Positions 31,537 through 43,053 of a DNA stretch of 64,000 bases are shown piece by piece; within the stretch, counting starts at the first letter, position 1, and the number at the start of each line of letters is the position of its first letter. Both the position numbers and the translations under genes were made by a program. This DNA comes from Aelia acuminata (taxonomy: Eukaryota; Arthropoda; Insecta; Hemiptera; Pentatomidae): positions 6,307,390-6,371,389 of the forward strand of contig OU426980.1 of the NCBI GenBank assembly GCA_911387785.2. Reading direction: 5' to 3'. The notes beneath the pieces are model-generated. The model saw only the letters and a list, made by a program, of their open reading frames with translations. It did no database searches and was not told the origin of the DNA.

Positions 31537-32000
31537 TCACAAGCAATTCTGCATTGGAAGTGGACATGATGTGTCCACTTCCAGGCCACCTGCTTCCCAA
31601 CGGATTGGCGAGGGATCAATCGAGAGGTATTCCTTGCAATTTTGGACATTTGCTACCTTTTCTTTGGTAAAATCTTCATTAGGATAGCAGCGTTTCACTA
31701 CGTAATAGGAACGGTCAATTCCCAAGTGTTGCTTAGTGTTAGCGCTTTTTATTCGTGATACCCTCTCTAGAATAACCGCCGGCCCCAGAGCCGGTGCACA
31801 GATCTCTTCCCTCAAGTTTAACCACCTCCTCGGCAACCGCATAAGTCCATCTCCTTTGTTTTCCTGAGACCTCACCAATTGAACTTCCATGGACAACCCG
31901 CATTCCTCTATCAATTCTTTTAAAAGAGTCAACCTCCTTTTTACAAGAACCTCACCTAATCCGGTGGGTTTTGATTCGTCGATCTTGACACATCAGTGAC
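31537..32000 (-). pseudogene. RNase H end and integrase zinc-binding domain
   Basis: The minus frame 31537-31932 contains MEVQLVRSQENKGDGLMRLP (end of RNase H) and TKQHLGIDRSYYVVKRCYP...VQNCKEYLSIDPSPIRWEAG, an HHCC-like integrase zinc domain with two of the Cys displaced. Tail of the deleted polyprotein. Confidence 0.6.
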
Positions 32001-32103
32001 GAAATCCATTTGTAAACAGTCGCCAACTTCATAGCCAGATTCACTCCTTTCAACACTGCTTTCAACTCCGCCACGTTTATGGGGACTGAATCATTTGCTT
32101 TCC

Positions 32104-32967
32104 TCAGCCAGGATGCGTCCTCCACGATGTCTCCTTCGATCTCAATGGACACCCCATAGCCAAACTGCTAGCATCACACCATACAACTCCCTTTTTACCC
32201 AAGCCCACATCCCATTTGCCCCACACAGGTTCATTGACTTCCACCTGCTTAACCGTTTCTGCCAACATCAACTTAACATTGTTGAATATTTCCTGATCCC
32301 ATTGAAAATCGTTCAAGCTTCTTTTGATGTAACTGCAAGCAGGACGCATCCACCCCGCAACCGGAAAGTGACCCAACAACTGGCCGCATAACGAAAATAT
32401 GTTTCTTTTGGTACGCACATCACTCATAGACATCACTTTGTTGTCCCACTTCCATTGGACCATTCCACTTTCGTCAGTCAAAATACGAAGCCCTAATACT
32501 CTGCCGCCTATTAAAGGTTCAGGCGATTTTGACACTAACCCGTAGCTCAGGCGCAACTTCATAACGCGATCACAACTCACAATATTCTCATTAACAATTA
32601 TATCGTCCAGATAAGTTTCCGCCTTGACCAGCTCATCTATCGACAGCGTCTTCCTGACAATAGCCGACATTATCTTTGGGGCTACATTCAAACTAAAACC
32701 TAATCTGGTCAAACAATACGTTTTTTCTTTGAACTGAGTTTTTCGTCACACATTTCTCTGGCAGCAATATGACTAGAGACATATTGATTTAACAGGTCGT
32801 ACTGTGTCCTTATGACACTGAATAACGGCCATTAGTGGGATCAATCCGTCGACTTTCCCATGATAGGGTTGGAGCCATCCGCATCTAATCCATTCTTCCA
32901 CCTCGTTCTCGAAGGTGGATTGAGGTTCACTCGGAATGTTATACAATGGAAGGTTATTCATTAACAC
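32104..32967 (-). pseudogene. reverse transcriptase relic
   Basis: 32967-32773 reads LPLYNIPSEPQSTFENEVEE and PLMAVIQCHKDTVRPVKSIC (fingers). 32712-32104 reads MTRLGFSLNVAPKIMSAIV, then TYLDDIIVNENIVS with the catalytic YLDD, and continues through a connection region to GVVWCDASSLAMG (first RNase H acidic block). The catalytic Asp pair is retained. A frameshift separates the two halves near 32740. Confidence 0.7.
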
Positions 32968-32993
32968 AGGGAGCTGAGGGTAATAGCTTCACT

Positions 32994-33502
32994 CTATTTC
33001 CACTCAACCATCCATATTCCATCACAAAACGTGGCTGTAAAATCAGTGTAGCAGATCTTGATACCTAATCTGCTTGTAGCCACAGCTCCCATACTCGGAA
33101 CTATACCGCCCCATAACTTCACCTGTCCTTTCTCTCCAATAGTGACTCCACCCATAGCTGCTATGACATCCATACCCAAAAGTATTTGGTATTCAGGCGA
33201 AATCTCTGCTACTAATCCAACACAATAGTTTCATCAGTAATGTTGATAGTTAAGGCACAAGCCGTGGAGCATGGAGACTGACCGTTCAGCATCACTACTC
33301 GTTGTTCACACTTCTTCAGACGCTCCCGTTCTACGATTCTACAGGACAGTATCGATCTGGAATAGCCAGTATCCAACAATCCAATCACTTCAGTTTCAAA
33401 AATAGTAACTTCTATAGTAGGAAGTTGTGCCGTCCAAACGGGGAATCCACTTGCGCAACATGACGTGGGCCTCATTACTCTTTGTTTTAATTCGAAGAGC
33501 AA
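32994..33502 (-). pseudogene. aspartic protease relic
   Basis: Frame 33502-33212 reads VIGLLDTGYSRSILS, with the DTG active-site triad and the flanking hydrophobics of retropepsins. A frameshift then leads into GMDVIAAMGGVTI (33179-32994), the C-terminal ILG(M/L)D block. One protease over two frames. Confidence 0.65.
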
Positions 33503-34150
33503 TCCGTCGCCATATGTCCCGCCTGCCTACAAGAGTAACTCTTAATCTCCTTATGTTTCTCTTGATTTTTAGACGGACATGTCCTTGCAATGTGACCGAT
33601 CTTCCCGCAATCATAACAGTTATCTTTCTTCGATTTTTCTCAAAGAATTCTTCTGCGAATTACATGCAACTGCCCCAACTCAATTTGACGTAGTGTTAAC
33701 AAGAAGTCGAGCTCATACCTTCCAAACCACACGCGGCTTTCAAATGTAGTTGAACATCATTCTGTAAGCCTCGAATCATAGCACACTTTATCCATTCATC
33801 AGACAGAGTTGCATCAATCAGGCCTGCAAATCTTTTAAGATCCGCCATATAGACGTCAATTGACTAACATGATAACAATCTTCGATTGAAAAATTCTTCT
33901 TAAGCCTGAAACGGATCGGCAGAAAAAGCGCGTGTGTGAGAGACTCATAATCACTTTTAACCAAGTCGGCTAAGCTTTCTTACACGGCAAATGCCCCATC
34001 TGCCAAGAACAATGGCAGAAATCTTTTATCTTCTGCAGCCGGCAAACCAGTTCAAGTTTTCTTACCCATTCCGAGAAATTTCCTTCACCAGGATATTGTT
34101 TTATAATGTTGGAAAACTTCAAAGAAACCATAATAACTTAATAATAATAA
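33500..34150 (-). pseudogene. gag relic with two CCHC knuckles
   Basis: A minus frame around 33640-33500 reads CYDCGKIGHIARTC and SCRQAGHMATDC, two zinc knuckles. Upstream (33700-34150) are broken frames that should be capsid. The second knuckle has one changed position. Confidence 0.65.
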
Positions 34151-34180
34151 CAACTTAATAATGCCGAAATAGCTTGTGAT

Positions 34181-34370
34181 GGCTTGATATTAATAATAAA
34201 ACAAAGTGATCTAACGACAAAATGTATTTTACCAACTGACTTTACAGAGCACTGACACTTAACACACACACGAACTTACCACACAACATAACCTGTTCTC
34301 TTTCGAACCTGCCTCTTCAGTCAACAATCGATCGCCCCACACCTCACTCTCTCGATACAATACAACCACA
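34181..34370 (-). repeat. LTR (5' in element orientation)
   Basis: Partner of 31130-31285. It carries an extra ACACACACGAAC...CTCTTTCGAACC segment. The outer border is followed by AAAAG, the same five bases that precede the left LTR. Confidence 0.8.
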
Positions 34371-35247
34371 AAAAGGAAAGATAAACCGCAACATTTTGTA
34401 CACCACCGAGATAAGAAAGCTGATTTGATATGGTCAATGAGGTTCCTCCAAATACGATTGCTGCAAGAAAAATTATGACAATTCACGTAAAAAGGAATAC
34501 AGTAAGACGAAAGAAGAGGTTGATTGACAGAAAAGGTAAAGAATTCGTAGCCCGAGGGCTTGCTATAGGGTATGGCCGTTAAAGAGTTGTCATTAGAGAA
34601 AGACTTATAACAGGATTCATATATAAAAATCTTAAATATATAAAAAAAAAAAATGTTCTTCAAAGTAATTAGAAACCTTTACTAAGTACGGAACTTATAC
34701 AAAAGTACGTTTTCTTGTTGGATTGGTTAAGATATTATTATCACTCAAGATACAGAATTCAAAGGGTGGCCCTAACTGGTAAAACTATCACTCTGCTACT
34801 TTTGGGCATGGCCTATTTCGAGAGGTTATGTGACCGTAATATAAGCTCACTCCCATTGCATCATTTTTAGTTAAAAGGGGGTTTGATAAACTTGTTTAGA
34901 TCCTTGCTTTCGGCTAGGATCTAAACAATCTTTCAGCTGGGGCCACTACTAAACGGGGCCATATTGGGCACGCCTAGAAGTAGCATAGCTATACTAGTAC
35001 CTCCTTATAGTTCGTAAACGTATCATAAATATTTTCATACGTTTTGGTTGTCATTATTAGCCTTAAATCCGTTGGTGATTTTGGATAGTAATTGGCAGAA
35101 GTTGAAACAATCCTTATTTTGGAGGTCCTCTTTGATGGCTGTTGAACGTGGTATTAGCGATTTACCATTTATAATTAAAAGGCTGTTTTAATTTTGAAAC
35201 TATTTATGCTTCACATGTAAAGGCTATATTCCTTAGAATTTTCAGCA
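34371..35247. other. upstream region of mRpL54, little recognised
   Basis: 34375-34480 continues the frame cut at 31130. A second short frame (34431-34575) starts MVNEVPPNTIAARKIMTIHV and is Arg/Lys-rich; it could be chance. At 34894-34926 GTTTAGATCCT and AGGATCTAAAC form a perfect 11-bp stem with an 11-base loop. The stretch directly before 35248 should hold the promoter of mRpL54, but no clear core element is visible. Confidence 0.4.
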
Positions 35248-38200
35248 ATGCTTCTACGGTTTCCTCGTAGTTTTATTTTTGGATATCTTTCATCAAGGAA
35301 TCAAGCAACTGTGATTCGTAAGTTTAAATAGCAAGATTCTAATAGTTTCACCCGTTTTTACTTTATTATTGTCTTTATTTATCTTTTTACATTTTCAGCT
35401 GGAGTTGGTAAGGCAAAGAAAAAGGCCGGAAAATTCGGTGCAGTAGTTGAAAAAGTTCAGCTTCCTGTTGAAACTGATGCACATAAGTTAGTAAAATTTG
35501 TATGTGGAAGTAACATTTTAAAAGAAGGGAAGGACATTGAATTAAAGTCAGACAAGGAATATCCTGATTGGTTGTGGAAACTTAATACAGGTAAGCTAAA
35601 ATTGCTGCTTCACTAAGTTGTGCCCTATTTGTATATTATGGGGGCTCCACATTCATTTCCAGTATTCTTAAGTTATATTACTTACCTACTTAATAAACAT
35701 ATTTTTTTTTTTTTTATATAACTTTAAATCTTGTTCTCCTAAGTTTTAAAATTTAAACTCTGAGGCATATATTGAGAGAGGATTATCATAAGGAAAGTGT
35801 AGTGGAAATCGCCTTCCAATAAAAACAAACTGATTCTGATTAATACAGTGAAAAAGGATATCAAATATAGCTAAAGAAATCATAAGTGATATTTATCAGT
35901 TCTGGATAGAGAGTAAGAAATGAATTTGGTATGTTTGAGAAAGCAGTTCAACCATGATCATGACTTTCACACGGGCTGTACATCTTAAATAGTGGTCCAG
36001 TGTTTCAAAAAGCAACCAATCACTTTTCTAAAAGGGAAAACCATTACCCCCATCTCAGATCTCAAGACCTATACAGTTGACCCCTACCTGTTTAAGGTGA
36101 CTTGATCAAACAAAACAGTCTGAAAAGTGACAGAAGAGTGTTGCCCCTCGAAATTGATACTGCGTATCCGTTGAATTATTGTCTGTTAGTCTAGAATTGC
36201 TTAGTAGAACAAGCTAGACAGCTTGTTATATTAGTTTTTTTTAGTCTCCCAATAATATATGTTTTAAAATTTAAGTTAATTATTACTGGAGTAGTGGAGT
36301 CTTTATAATATACTGATACCTGTAATTCTAATATGGTGTAACCTATAGCAAGTCACAACTTTTAATAAATCTTAGACATATAAAAGAGTATGATTTATTG
36401 ATTGCAAGTAAGGAGATGATAAAATAGGTGGTATTTTAACGAGGACTGAGAGGGAGCATTGCGAATAGTAGATGAGAAGGAGTTCCAGAGGTTTGTGGAG
36501 CGGGTTTGAATTTTTCAGTCCTGTGAAAAGTAGTATAACAGTCAGTAGGGCACGATCTTGTTTCCTGTGAGTAAGCAGAGGACTTGAATTTAAGGAGGCT
36601 GTGGATGTAAAAATGCTGAGTAAAGGTGCTGCGTGTCATAGGTCTATAAAATTCCTGAATTTACTGAGGAAGATCACGGCTGATGGGTCAGTGATTTCGA
36701 ATATACTTTTTTGGTGAATTTAGGTGGAAAAATATTTAATCCATCTCTGAGGGTTCCAACATTAATTTTGCATAATGATTCATTTTATTGTTTGTAAAAG
36801 GATAAAAACATTGCTGATGGTATTAAATTGTAAGAAATCATGAAAATCCGAAGACACTTTACGCAAAGTAGAACAAAATAAAGTTATAGAAGAAAAAAAT
36901 ACAGTAAGACTCCATTATCCGGGCCTCGATTAACCGGGGTCCCAAGGAACCAATTTTTTTTTTTTTAATAAGCTTTTTTTTAATTTGTAGGCCATTTATT
37001 TTGTATGTATAATATTTAAAAAAAATTATATGTAAATATTTAATGATTACACAATGGTTAACTATCTATTATGAAATAAAACAATAAATGGAAAAACAGA
37101 GAAAGCGAATAATGTATTATGAGATGTTTCCGGTATCTAATACTCCAATTCATAATCTAGGAACGGTATTGTTTTCAAGTCTTTCCAGGAAACTCCTACT
37201 CTGGCCTGTTTGGCTACAAAACAAAATATTCTCAGTTGTTATTTAGTCTCGATTTAAATACATATGAACTAGCAAAATGTCGGAAAAAATAAAACATGTC
37301 GTTTTAACGTTTGAAGAGAAATTAACTATTATAAACAGATTAGAAAAGGGTGAAAGTGTTAAAAAAATTTACGCTGAACTAGGAATCTGCGAACACACTG
37401 TACGGGATATTTTGAAGAAGAAAAAAGACATTTTCGATTTTGTATCGTCATCGGCCCAAGATATATAAAAACATTCATTTACTTTTTTTGTTATTTTTTT
37501 ATATTATAATTCAATGTATATAAAACGTTCGTTTGTTAATAAACGTGATTATACCTTGCAAGTGATTTTTCAACATTTTTTTCTATCACATTAAGTCAAT
37601 AAAATGTTTTAATTTGATTATCCGGGGTTTTCGATTATCCGTGAACCCCCATACCCATCATTACCCCGGATAATGGAGGTTCCGCTGTAATTAGATTACT
37701 TTCTAGAAGAAGTCTGGTTTATGCCATTTGTTGTATTTTACTATCACCAAATAACTTATAAGTTGCAAGGGGATCGGTTGACCTGTTTTCAAGTAATTAC
37801 GATTTTTGAGGATCTTATCAAAGAAATCAAGGTAGGCTAAAATGTTTAGAATTTATTTTTTATTGATATGAAAATTCCTATTTGGGGATTTTATATGATG
37901 CGGCAAACGAATATAAATTTTATTCTTCTTTCGGTAATATTAAACCCATTTAACCCCGAAGATCAGTACGAATTGACTTGATGTTCTACTGATACTATAT
38001 CTGTAAACTAGAAATGAGGTTTTTTTCTTTAAACTGAAAGGTTACTAAATAAGATTTGAAACAGAAAATGAGGTGTATTATTCATAATGGTTTTAAAAGA
38101 AATAAGAATTAAGAATACTTCATTTTTGAAAAGTTTTGTACCCTATATTTTAGGCTCATTATTATAATTTTTATGGCAACAGAAAAAAAAAAAAAAAATC

Positions 38201-40658
38201 AATTAACATTAACTCTTAAGATCCTAACTCTCATAAAGGACCTGCTTAAAAACGAGATTAGATTATGCTTCAAAGGTACAAAAATTACACTATCTAAGTG
38301 TCGAGTGAAGATTGATGGTGACTACTCCAGGGATTTGGTGTTTCCAATGGTCTCAGACAGGGCGACCCACTATCCCTAACACTATTTAATTTAGGTCTGG
38401 AAATGGTCCATCCGGACTTATCCTGGAGGAACAATTATGAACAGAATGACACAGCATATGGCCCACGCAGATGATGTCGTCATCACAGGAAGAACTCTTT
38501 CATCATTATCTGGTGCTTTCCTAGAATTATAGGAGACTGCGAGTAAATTTGGTCTTGAGTTCAGTCCTGAAAAGACAAAATACATGCGATGCTCTTGAAG
38601 GGACAAGCAGGGAAACTCTTACATCTCAGTATGCAGTCAGTTCAGATACCTAGGGTCAGTTATCACCATAAACAATAATATTAAGGAAGAAATAAAAGCG
38701 AGGCTGGCAGCTGGGGGTAGGTCTGCATGCACTTCAGAGGGTACTTCACTTTCGAAATCTTTCGCACAGAGCTAAAGTGACAATATGTAGGACAATCGTC
38801 AGACCTGTGGTATCAAGCGTGGTTCCTGACCCAATAACACGAAAACATGATCAAGGTTTGGGAAAGGAAGCTCCTCAGAATGATATTCGGACCAATTAAC
38901 GAAGCAGGACAATAACGGTCTAGAAATAACCATAAATAATGAATATTTATGGTGAACCAGACATAGTGGTTTTCATCAAAATGATGAGAATCCGATGGCT
39001 TGGCCATGTGGAAAGAATGCCGGAGCATCGCCTACCTAGAAGTCTGCTATATCAACCGCTGGTAGGAAGACGAATGGAAGGGAGACCTGATGGCTAAGGT
39101 AGCTCGAGGACGGGGAGGCGGACCCGTGCTGGATAGGGGTGCCTAGTGGAGAAGACATGCGGTTGACAGGAACGAGTAAGCAAGGATTGTATCGGAGGCC
39201 AAGGTCCAATAAGGGCTGTAGAGCCATTGTAATAATAATAGTATAATTCAAAGGTACAAAACTCAACGTATGAAAGTCTTTGATCAAACCAACTATCTAA
39301 TATTTTGCCGATAAGATTAACCATGATATTTTAGATTTATTCTTTATTCCATATATGTTTGATTGTTTTCATTTAGTTGAAACTTTGAAATAAAGCACCA
39401 TGATAAATGGAATGAAAGAAGTTATATGTGGCCAGTAGGTTGCAGCACATTACTGACCAACTGACAAGTACACTGAATTGCCTAACCTGATTCTTTTTAA
39501 GGCCCGATGCACACGGACGACACTTTTCTGCGATGCGGACTATAAGCCAGGTCAGTGGTACCTGGAGTACAATGGACCGACCGGATTTACCATTATACTC
39601 CAGGTACCCCTGACCTGGCTTATAGTCCGCATCGCAGAAAAGTGTCGTCCGTGTGCATCGGGCCTAAGGAGGGAAATTAAAAAACTGTAGAAAAATAGGC
39701 TTGTCACAAAGTCACCCCATTAGTCACAATGTCACCTCGTTTTACGGTACTCTAAATTTAGGGGAATAATTCTTGCTTTTTCAGTTAGTACAATACAACA
39801 TAGCGAAACTTTTAAATATAAATAATTTAATATCATCTATTGTTCGGTATTTTGATTTTGATTTTATTTTATTTCATCATACATAATTCTCTTTTTTTTA
39901 CATTTCAATTTGAATTTGCTACCTTAACTGTCACCGGAGATAGCAATCGCTGGGCCAACAATTGGTTTATCAGTGGCATCACGATGGCATTAGGAAGGGT
40001 TTAGAATTCCGGGGTCAGTCATTTTTTTTTTGGGGGGGGGGGACTTGCTTTCTGGATGTTGGATAGTAAGCATCGTCGTGTGTGTTCTCCAATTAGAGTC
40101 CGCCGCCGATGGTTTGGTTGGTACCTCTTGGGTGTTAATTTCTTTCAATATTCTGCCTTCTGGGTATGAAATTCACAATTATTTTGAAGTTTTTTCTTCA
40201 ACCATCATTTTTTGCCAATGGCCTGCAAAATTCAAGGACGAGCAACAGGTGAAAATTTCCTTCATCCCAAAACATTCCTTCAATGTCTTATACCCGATTA
40301 TCCATCTTTTCACCCTAGCCCGAAATTCAGAATCAGCGTACAGAGTAAGCTTGATAAGTTGCATTAAAGACTTATTTCATTTTTTTTATTTTACAGTTCA
40401 TTTAATTGTATTAATTGCTTTTCCGAGCTCACCAGAGCGAAATAATTTTTTAACCCGTTTTTTACGTTGGTGATATTAATCAGATTAATTGTATTTTTCC
40501 CCCTTTTTTTATTTTCACTAAAATTATCGTACATATATGTTGTAGGTAAGCCAAAACCTTTAGAAGAACTGGATCCAGAGTCAAAGGAATATTGGAAAAG
40601 AGTTAGGAAAATGGCTAGGGTTCGTAGTAATAAATTATCCAAGCTTAAAAGGTTTTAA
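35248..40658 (+). CDS. mRpL54: mitochondrial ribosomal protein L54 (large subunit)
   Basis: Three coding exons join in phase: 35248-35317 (donor GTAAGT), 35399-35590 (acceptor ATTTTCAG, donor GTAAGC) and 40546-40658 (acceptor TTGTAG, stop TAA). The product is 124 residues. It starts MLLRFPRSFIFGYLSSRNQA, an Arg/Ser-rich hydrophobic leader typical of mitochondrial import, followed by a basic GKAKKKAGK patch, then KLVKFVCGSNILKEGKDIEL, YPDWLWKLNTGKPKPLEEL, DPESKEYWKRVRKMAR and a basic Lys-rich end. The YPDWLW and the E-YW-R(V)RK-R wording identify mL54, a component of the mitochondrial large ribosomal subunit. The start fits the first ATG after an in-frame break. Intron 2 is 4955 bp and holds a pogo/Tigger relic, a non-LTR relic and a Harbinger-like foldback; the frame itself is clean. 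Confidence 0.9.
35591..36899. other. intron 2 of mRpL54, left part, nothing recognised
   Basis: AT-rich intron sequence. The frame 36436-36639 on minus has no family resemblance. Confidence 0.4.
36902..37687 (+). mobile_element. pogo/Tigger-type Tc1-mariner relic, TA-flanked
   Basis: Inverted ends CAGTAAGACTCCATTATCC and (inverse) CAGCGGAACCTCCATTATCC are followed by GGG and bordered by TA on both sides (36900-36901, 37688-37689). The ends and the CENP-B-like coding fragment inside mark a Tigger-type element. At 786 bp most of the transposase is gone. Confidence 0.85.
37277..37468 (+). pseudogene. Tigger transposase N-terminus (CENP-B-type helix-turn-helix)
   Basis: The frame reads MSEKIKHVVLTFEEKLTIIN then RLEKGESVKKIYAELGICEH and TVRDILKKKKDI, then ends at a stop after 63 residues. 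This is the N-terminal psq/CENP-B DNA-binding domain of pogo/Tigger transposases. The second HTH and the DDE catalytic domain are absent, so it is an internal-deletion derivative that may still bind transposon ends if expressed. Confidence 0.8.
37690..38179 (+). repeat. diverged dispersed repeat, partner of 21860-22230
   Basis: About 37760-38110 shows the same block order as 21860-22230. Nothing else recognised between the Tigger relic and the next retrotransposon. Confidence 0.4.
38180..39245 (+). pseudogene. non-LTR retrotransposon relic, reverse transcriptase C-terminal half
   Basis: Plus frames contain KCRVKIDGDYSRDLVF (fingers/palm), AHADDVVITGRTLSS (catalytic block with His for Tyr), KFGLEFSPEKTKYMRC, SQFRYLGSVIT, then RIRWLGHVERMPEHRLPRSL, the usual last section of RTE-like or related elements. 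A short AATAATAAT tail follows near 39230. Several frameshifts; dead copy in the intron of mRpL54, same orientation as the gene. Confidence 0.75.
39501..39664. mobile_element. 164-bp Harbinger-like foldback, TAA target duplication
   Basis: GGCCCGATGCACACGGACGA on the left is exactly complementary to the right end, and the arms continue inward past GCGATGCGGACTATAAGCC to almost the centre. TAA flanks both sides (39498-39500, 39665-39667). The 3-bp duplication and G/C-rich ends suit PIF/Harbinger MITEs. No coding capacity. Confidence 0.75.
39668..40545. other. intron 2 of mRpL54, right part
   Basis: Contains a run of 10 G at 40031-40040. The plus frame 40030-40473 and the minus frame 40179-40364 lie opposite each other. 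I recognise neither and could not decide whether one is an old transposon piece. Confidence 0.35.
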
Positions 40659-40719
40659 TCAGTGAGTAATTGATCAAGAAAACTGAAAAAGTTTATATGT
40701 AGACTTTTTTAGAATTTTC

Positions 40720-40725
40720 AATAAA
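40720..40725 (+). terminator. poly(A) signal AATAAA of mRpL54
   Basis: AATAAA lies 62 bp after the mRpL54 stop, in an AT-rich 3' flank. Confidence 0.7.
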
Positions 40726-40744
40726 ATATTTTGTATAAAATATA

Positions 40745-41189
40745 ATTACTGTAAATATAAAAGATTTGTATTTTTTTCCCTCATTATAATAGCATTAGAA
40801 GTTGATCCATGATGTTGATATAGTTGTATATTAATAGATTTTAAAACAATGTAAAAATTAGTGATACAATTAATTATAAGATAACTTTGATTAGTTATTA
40901 TAACTGGACTCTTTTTTTGTGTGTATAAGTTCTGGGAAAATATAAATCTGAATAAGTATAAAGTGACAGTGGTTTAAATAAACATTGTAAGAAATGAAAG
41001 TGTTTTCTTCAATTAGTTAGTATTTTATAACACAAGAATTCGGGACACTATTTGTAAGACATAATTACTTGTAGCAATTTCCGCAGACAAATAAAACTGG
41101 GAATTCAAGATGATAATGAATTACAAAAATATATCTATAACATAAAATATATCCATACTTTATTAAAACAATAACAGTGTAATTTATAA
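40745..41189. other. spacer, nothing recognised
   Basis: AT-rich 3' flank of mRpL54. Confidence 0.4.
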
Positions 41190-41290
41190 AATAGGAAACT
41201 ATAATTGTGGCAAAATCTACATGGGAGAAACCTCTAATAAACTTTAAACCAGAAAATCTCAACATATATGAGATAGAAAAAATATCAACC
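41190..41290 (+). pseudogene. Penelope GIY-YIG endonuclease fragment
   Basis: The plus frame reads NYNCGKIYMGETSNKL, then a stop, then TRKSQHI. This is the YIGET and following basic/His part of the GIY-YIG domain. Only about 30 codons can be aligned. Confidence 0.55.
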
Positions 41291-42290
41291 CAACGGACTT
41301 ATCACAGGTGCAAAGCATCATTACAGGTTTTTTAATTTTGACAAACCCAAAATAATTGGAACACAAATAAAAAACTTCTTATGTTTCATGCCTAAATCAG
41401 TAGTTTCATTCTTTTTCCTACCAGAAAAAAATTTGTATATTACTGATCAACATGCACATTGAGCAAGAACTAGTGATGTAAAACTATTGATAGCTCTGTG
41501 GAAAACCTCAAAATTAATTTTAACCTACCCTTCACCCATATTTCCCTTGGTCATCACCTCTGACAAGAGGATCCCTTTTACTCTTCTTCTACCTTTGATA
41601 AAGGCGATTTCTATGGCATTAAGTGGTATAGAAACTATTGATAGTGGGAACTATGGATAGTTTTACATCAGTAGCAAAAATGAAAAATGATCATAAAACA
41701 AAAACAAAAATTGATTTTATGAACAAGATGATTTGTTTAATTTTTAAGACAAATATTTAAAATTTTTGGTTGCTATTTTTAAATATTTGTAAGACCAACC
41801 GTACTTTCTAATAATAGTGTACATTATGGTTTTGCAACATGGCTGTGCCTGCTGGTAGCTATCATTATTGTGAAGTCAGTCTTGAATGTGTTTATAAGTC
41901 ATCCCTAAGTTGGGGATTGTTTTTCTACACCTTCAATCTATATTATTATGTATTACTTCCTAATCGTCATATATATATCACATTTTCTATTAGTCACAGA
42001 TATCCCCCCCCCCCCCCCTGGTCCCTGGCACCACAGCAAGCCTTTCAGACCAAGGAATTTGGTGTGTTATCCTTTATTATTACTGTAAATCCAACTTTTG
42101 TTTTATTTCTCATGCTTTTACTTTATGCATTTACTTAAGAATGTATTAGTTGGTTAATTCTGTTCAGCTACCAGTTATTTTTATGTACATTTTATCAGAT
42201 ATTATCATGCTTTTGTTCATTCACTATAAGCCACAGATTTTATTTACCATTTATGTTTTTCCCTATAACGTTTTACCTTGTTTGTATGTT
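41291..42290. other. spacer, possibly old Penelope tail
   Basis: No firm feature. A run of C lies at 42006-42020. The open frame 41839-42138 crosses that run and looks non-coding. Confidence 0.35.
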
Positions 42291-42296
42291 CTAGCT

Positions 42297-42360
42297 CTGA
42301 CGATGGCCTGAAAAGTGGGCCGAAACATTGGTTGTAAATAAATCTGTTATTTAATTAATT
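42297..42360 (+). ncRNA. hammerhead-type ribozyme motif
   Basis: CTGACGA (42297-42303), stem II strands TGGCC and GGGCC around TGAAAAGT, GAAAC (42322-42326). Core strings and spacing fit a hammerhead. Its flanks differ from the copies at 17640 and 42660, so it represents another Penelope-like subfamily. Confidence 0.65.
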
Positions 42361-42658
42361 TACCTCATTTGACAGCAACCCTGACCATCTTCCCCTTCTA
42401 TATTATTTTCATTATCAGCATTCCAATATCCTAATAATTTACCTCAATATCGATGTCAGGTAATTTATTATTAACCGATAATTTCATTAAAAATAGTTAA
42501 CCCAATGATCTAAACCAATCTGGAGAAATCCGAAAAGAAACTTATACTTTTATCTTGGATAGATGATAGTTGACCGGATATAGAATTAGGTAGAAAATAG
42601 TCCGGGGAGGCGGTCAATAAAATACAAAATAGTATAAAACTATTTTATTGTTGCCGAC

Positions 42659-42689
42659 GTTTCGACCCAACTATGCAGGTCTTCGTCAG
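42659..42689 (-). ncRNA. hammerhead-type ribozyme motif, left arm
   Basis: On minus: CTGACGA, stem II GACC paired with GGTC around an 11-base loop region, then GAAAC. It is the complement of the motif in the right arm. Confidence 0.7.
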
Positions 42690-43022
42690 GGCTAAATAAA
42701 CAAGACACAGACAACAATATGAGTAATTAGGACAAAGAATATGAACTGGCTAGATAAAATATACAAATATAAAAAAACAAAACAAAGAATATGAACTGAC
42801 TATATAAGATATAAATTACTGTGAACTTAAGGTTAAGGATATAATTTATAACATTTTGTGTTATAAATTATATGCTTAACCTTAAGTTCACAGTCATTTA
42901 TATCTTATATAGTCAGTTCATATTCTTTGTTTTGTTTTTTTATATTTGTATATTTTATCTAGCCAGTTCATATTCTTTGTCCTAATTACTCATATTGTTG
43001 TCTGTGTCTTGTTTATTTAGCC

Positions 43023-43053
43023 CTGACGAAGACCTGCATAGTTGGGTCGAAAC
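43023..43053 (+). ncRNA. hammerhead-type ribozyme motif, right arm
   Basis: CTGACGA (43023-43029), GACC...GGTC stem II, GAAAC (43049-43053), followed by GTCGGCAAC. Same sequence as the left-arm motif on the opposite strand. Confidence 0.7.

Larger units (their letters stand above)
31130..34370 (-). mobile_element. LTR retrotransposon, Ty3/gypsy-like, internally deleted
   Basis: Minus-strand order: right (5') LTR 34181-34370, gag with two zinc knuckles (about 33500-33640), protease (about 33350), reverse transcriptase and RNase H (32980-31950), integrase zinc-binding domain (about 31750-31550), purine tract (GGGGGCG), left (3') LTR 31130-31285. A 5-bp AAAAG flanks both sides. The integrase catalytic core is missing between about 31540 and 31447, and many frames are broken, so the copy is dead. 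Confidence 0.8.

Noticed and set aside
34894..34926. Perfect 11-bp stem-loop as a transcription terminator
   Set aside because: Rho-independent terminators are bacterial; here the hairpin has no gene directly upstream and may be a footprint or chance palindrome.
40030..40473. 147-codon plus frame in the mRpL54 intron
   Set aside because: Starts in a G run, has no recognisable family or splice-supported start, and runs opposite an equally unconvincing minus frame.
41839..42138. 99-codon plus frame with a Pro run
   Set aside because: The Pro run is a C homopolymer, the rest is hydrophobic low-complexity sequence, and it lies next to Penelope fragments.
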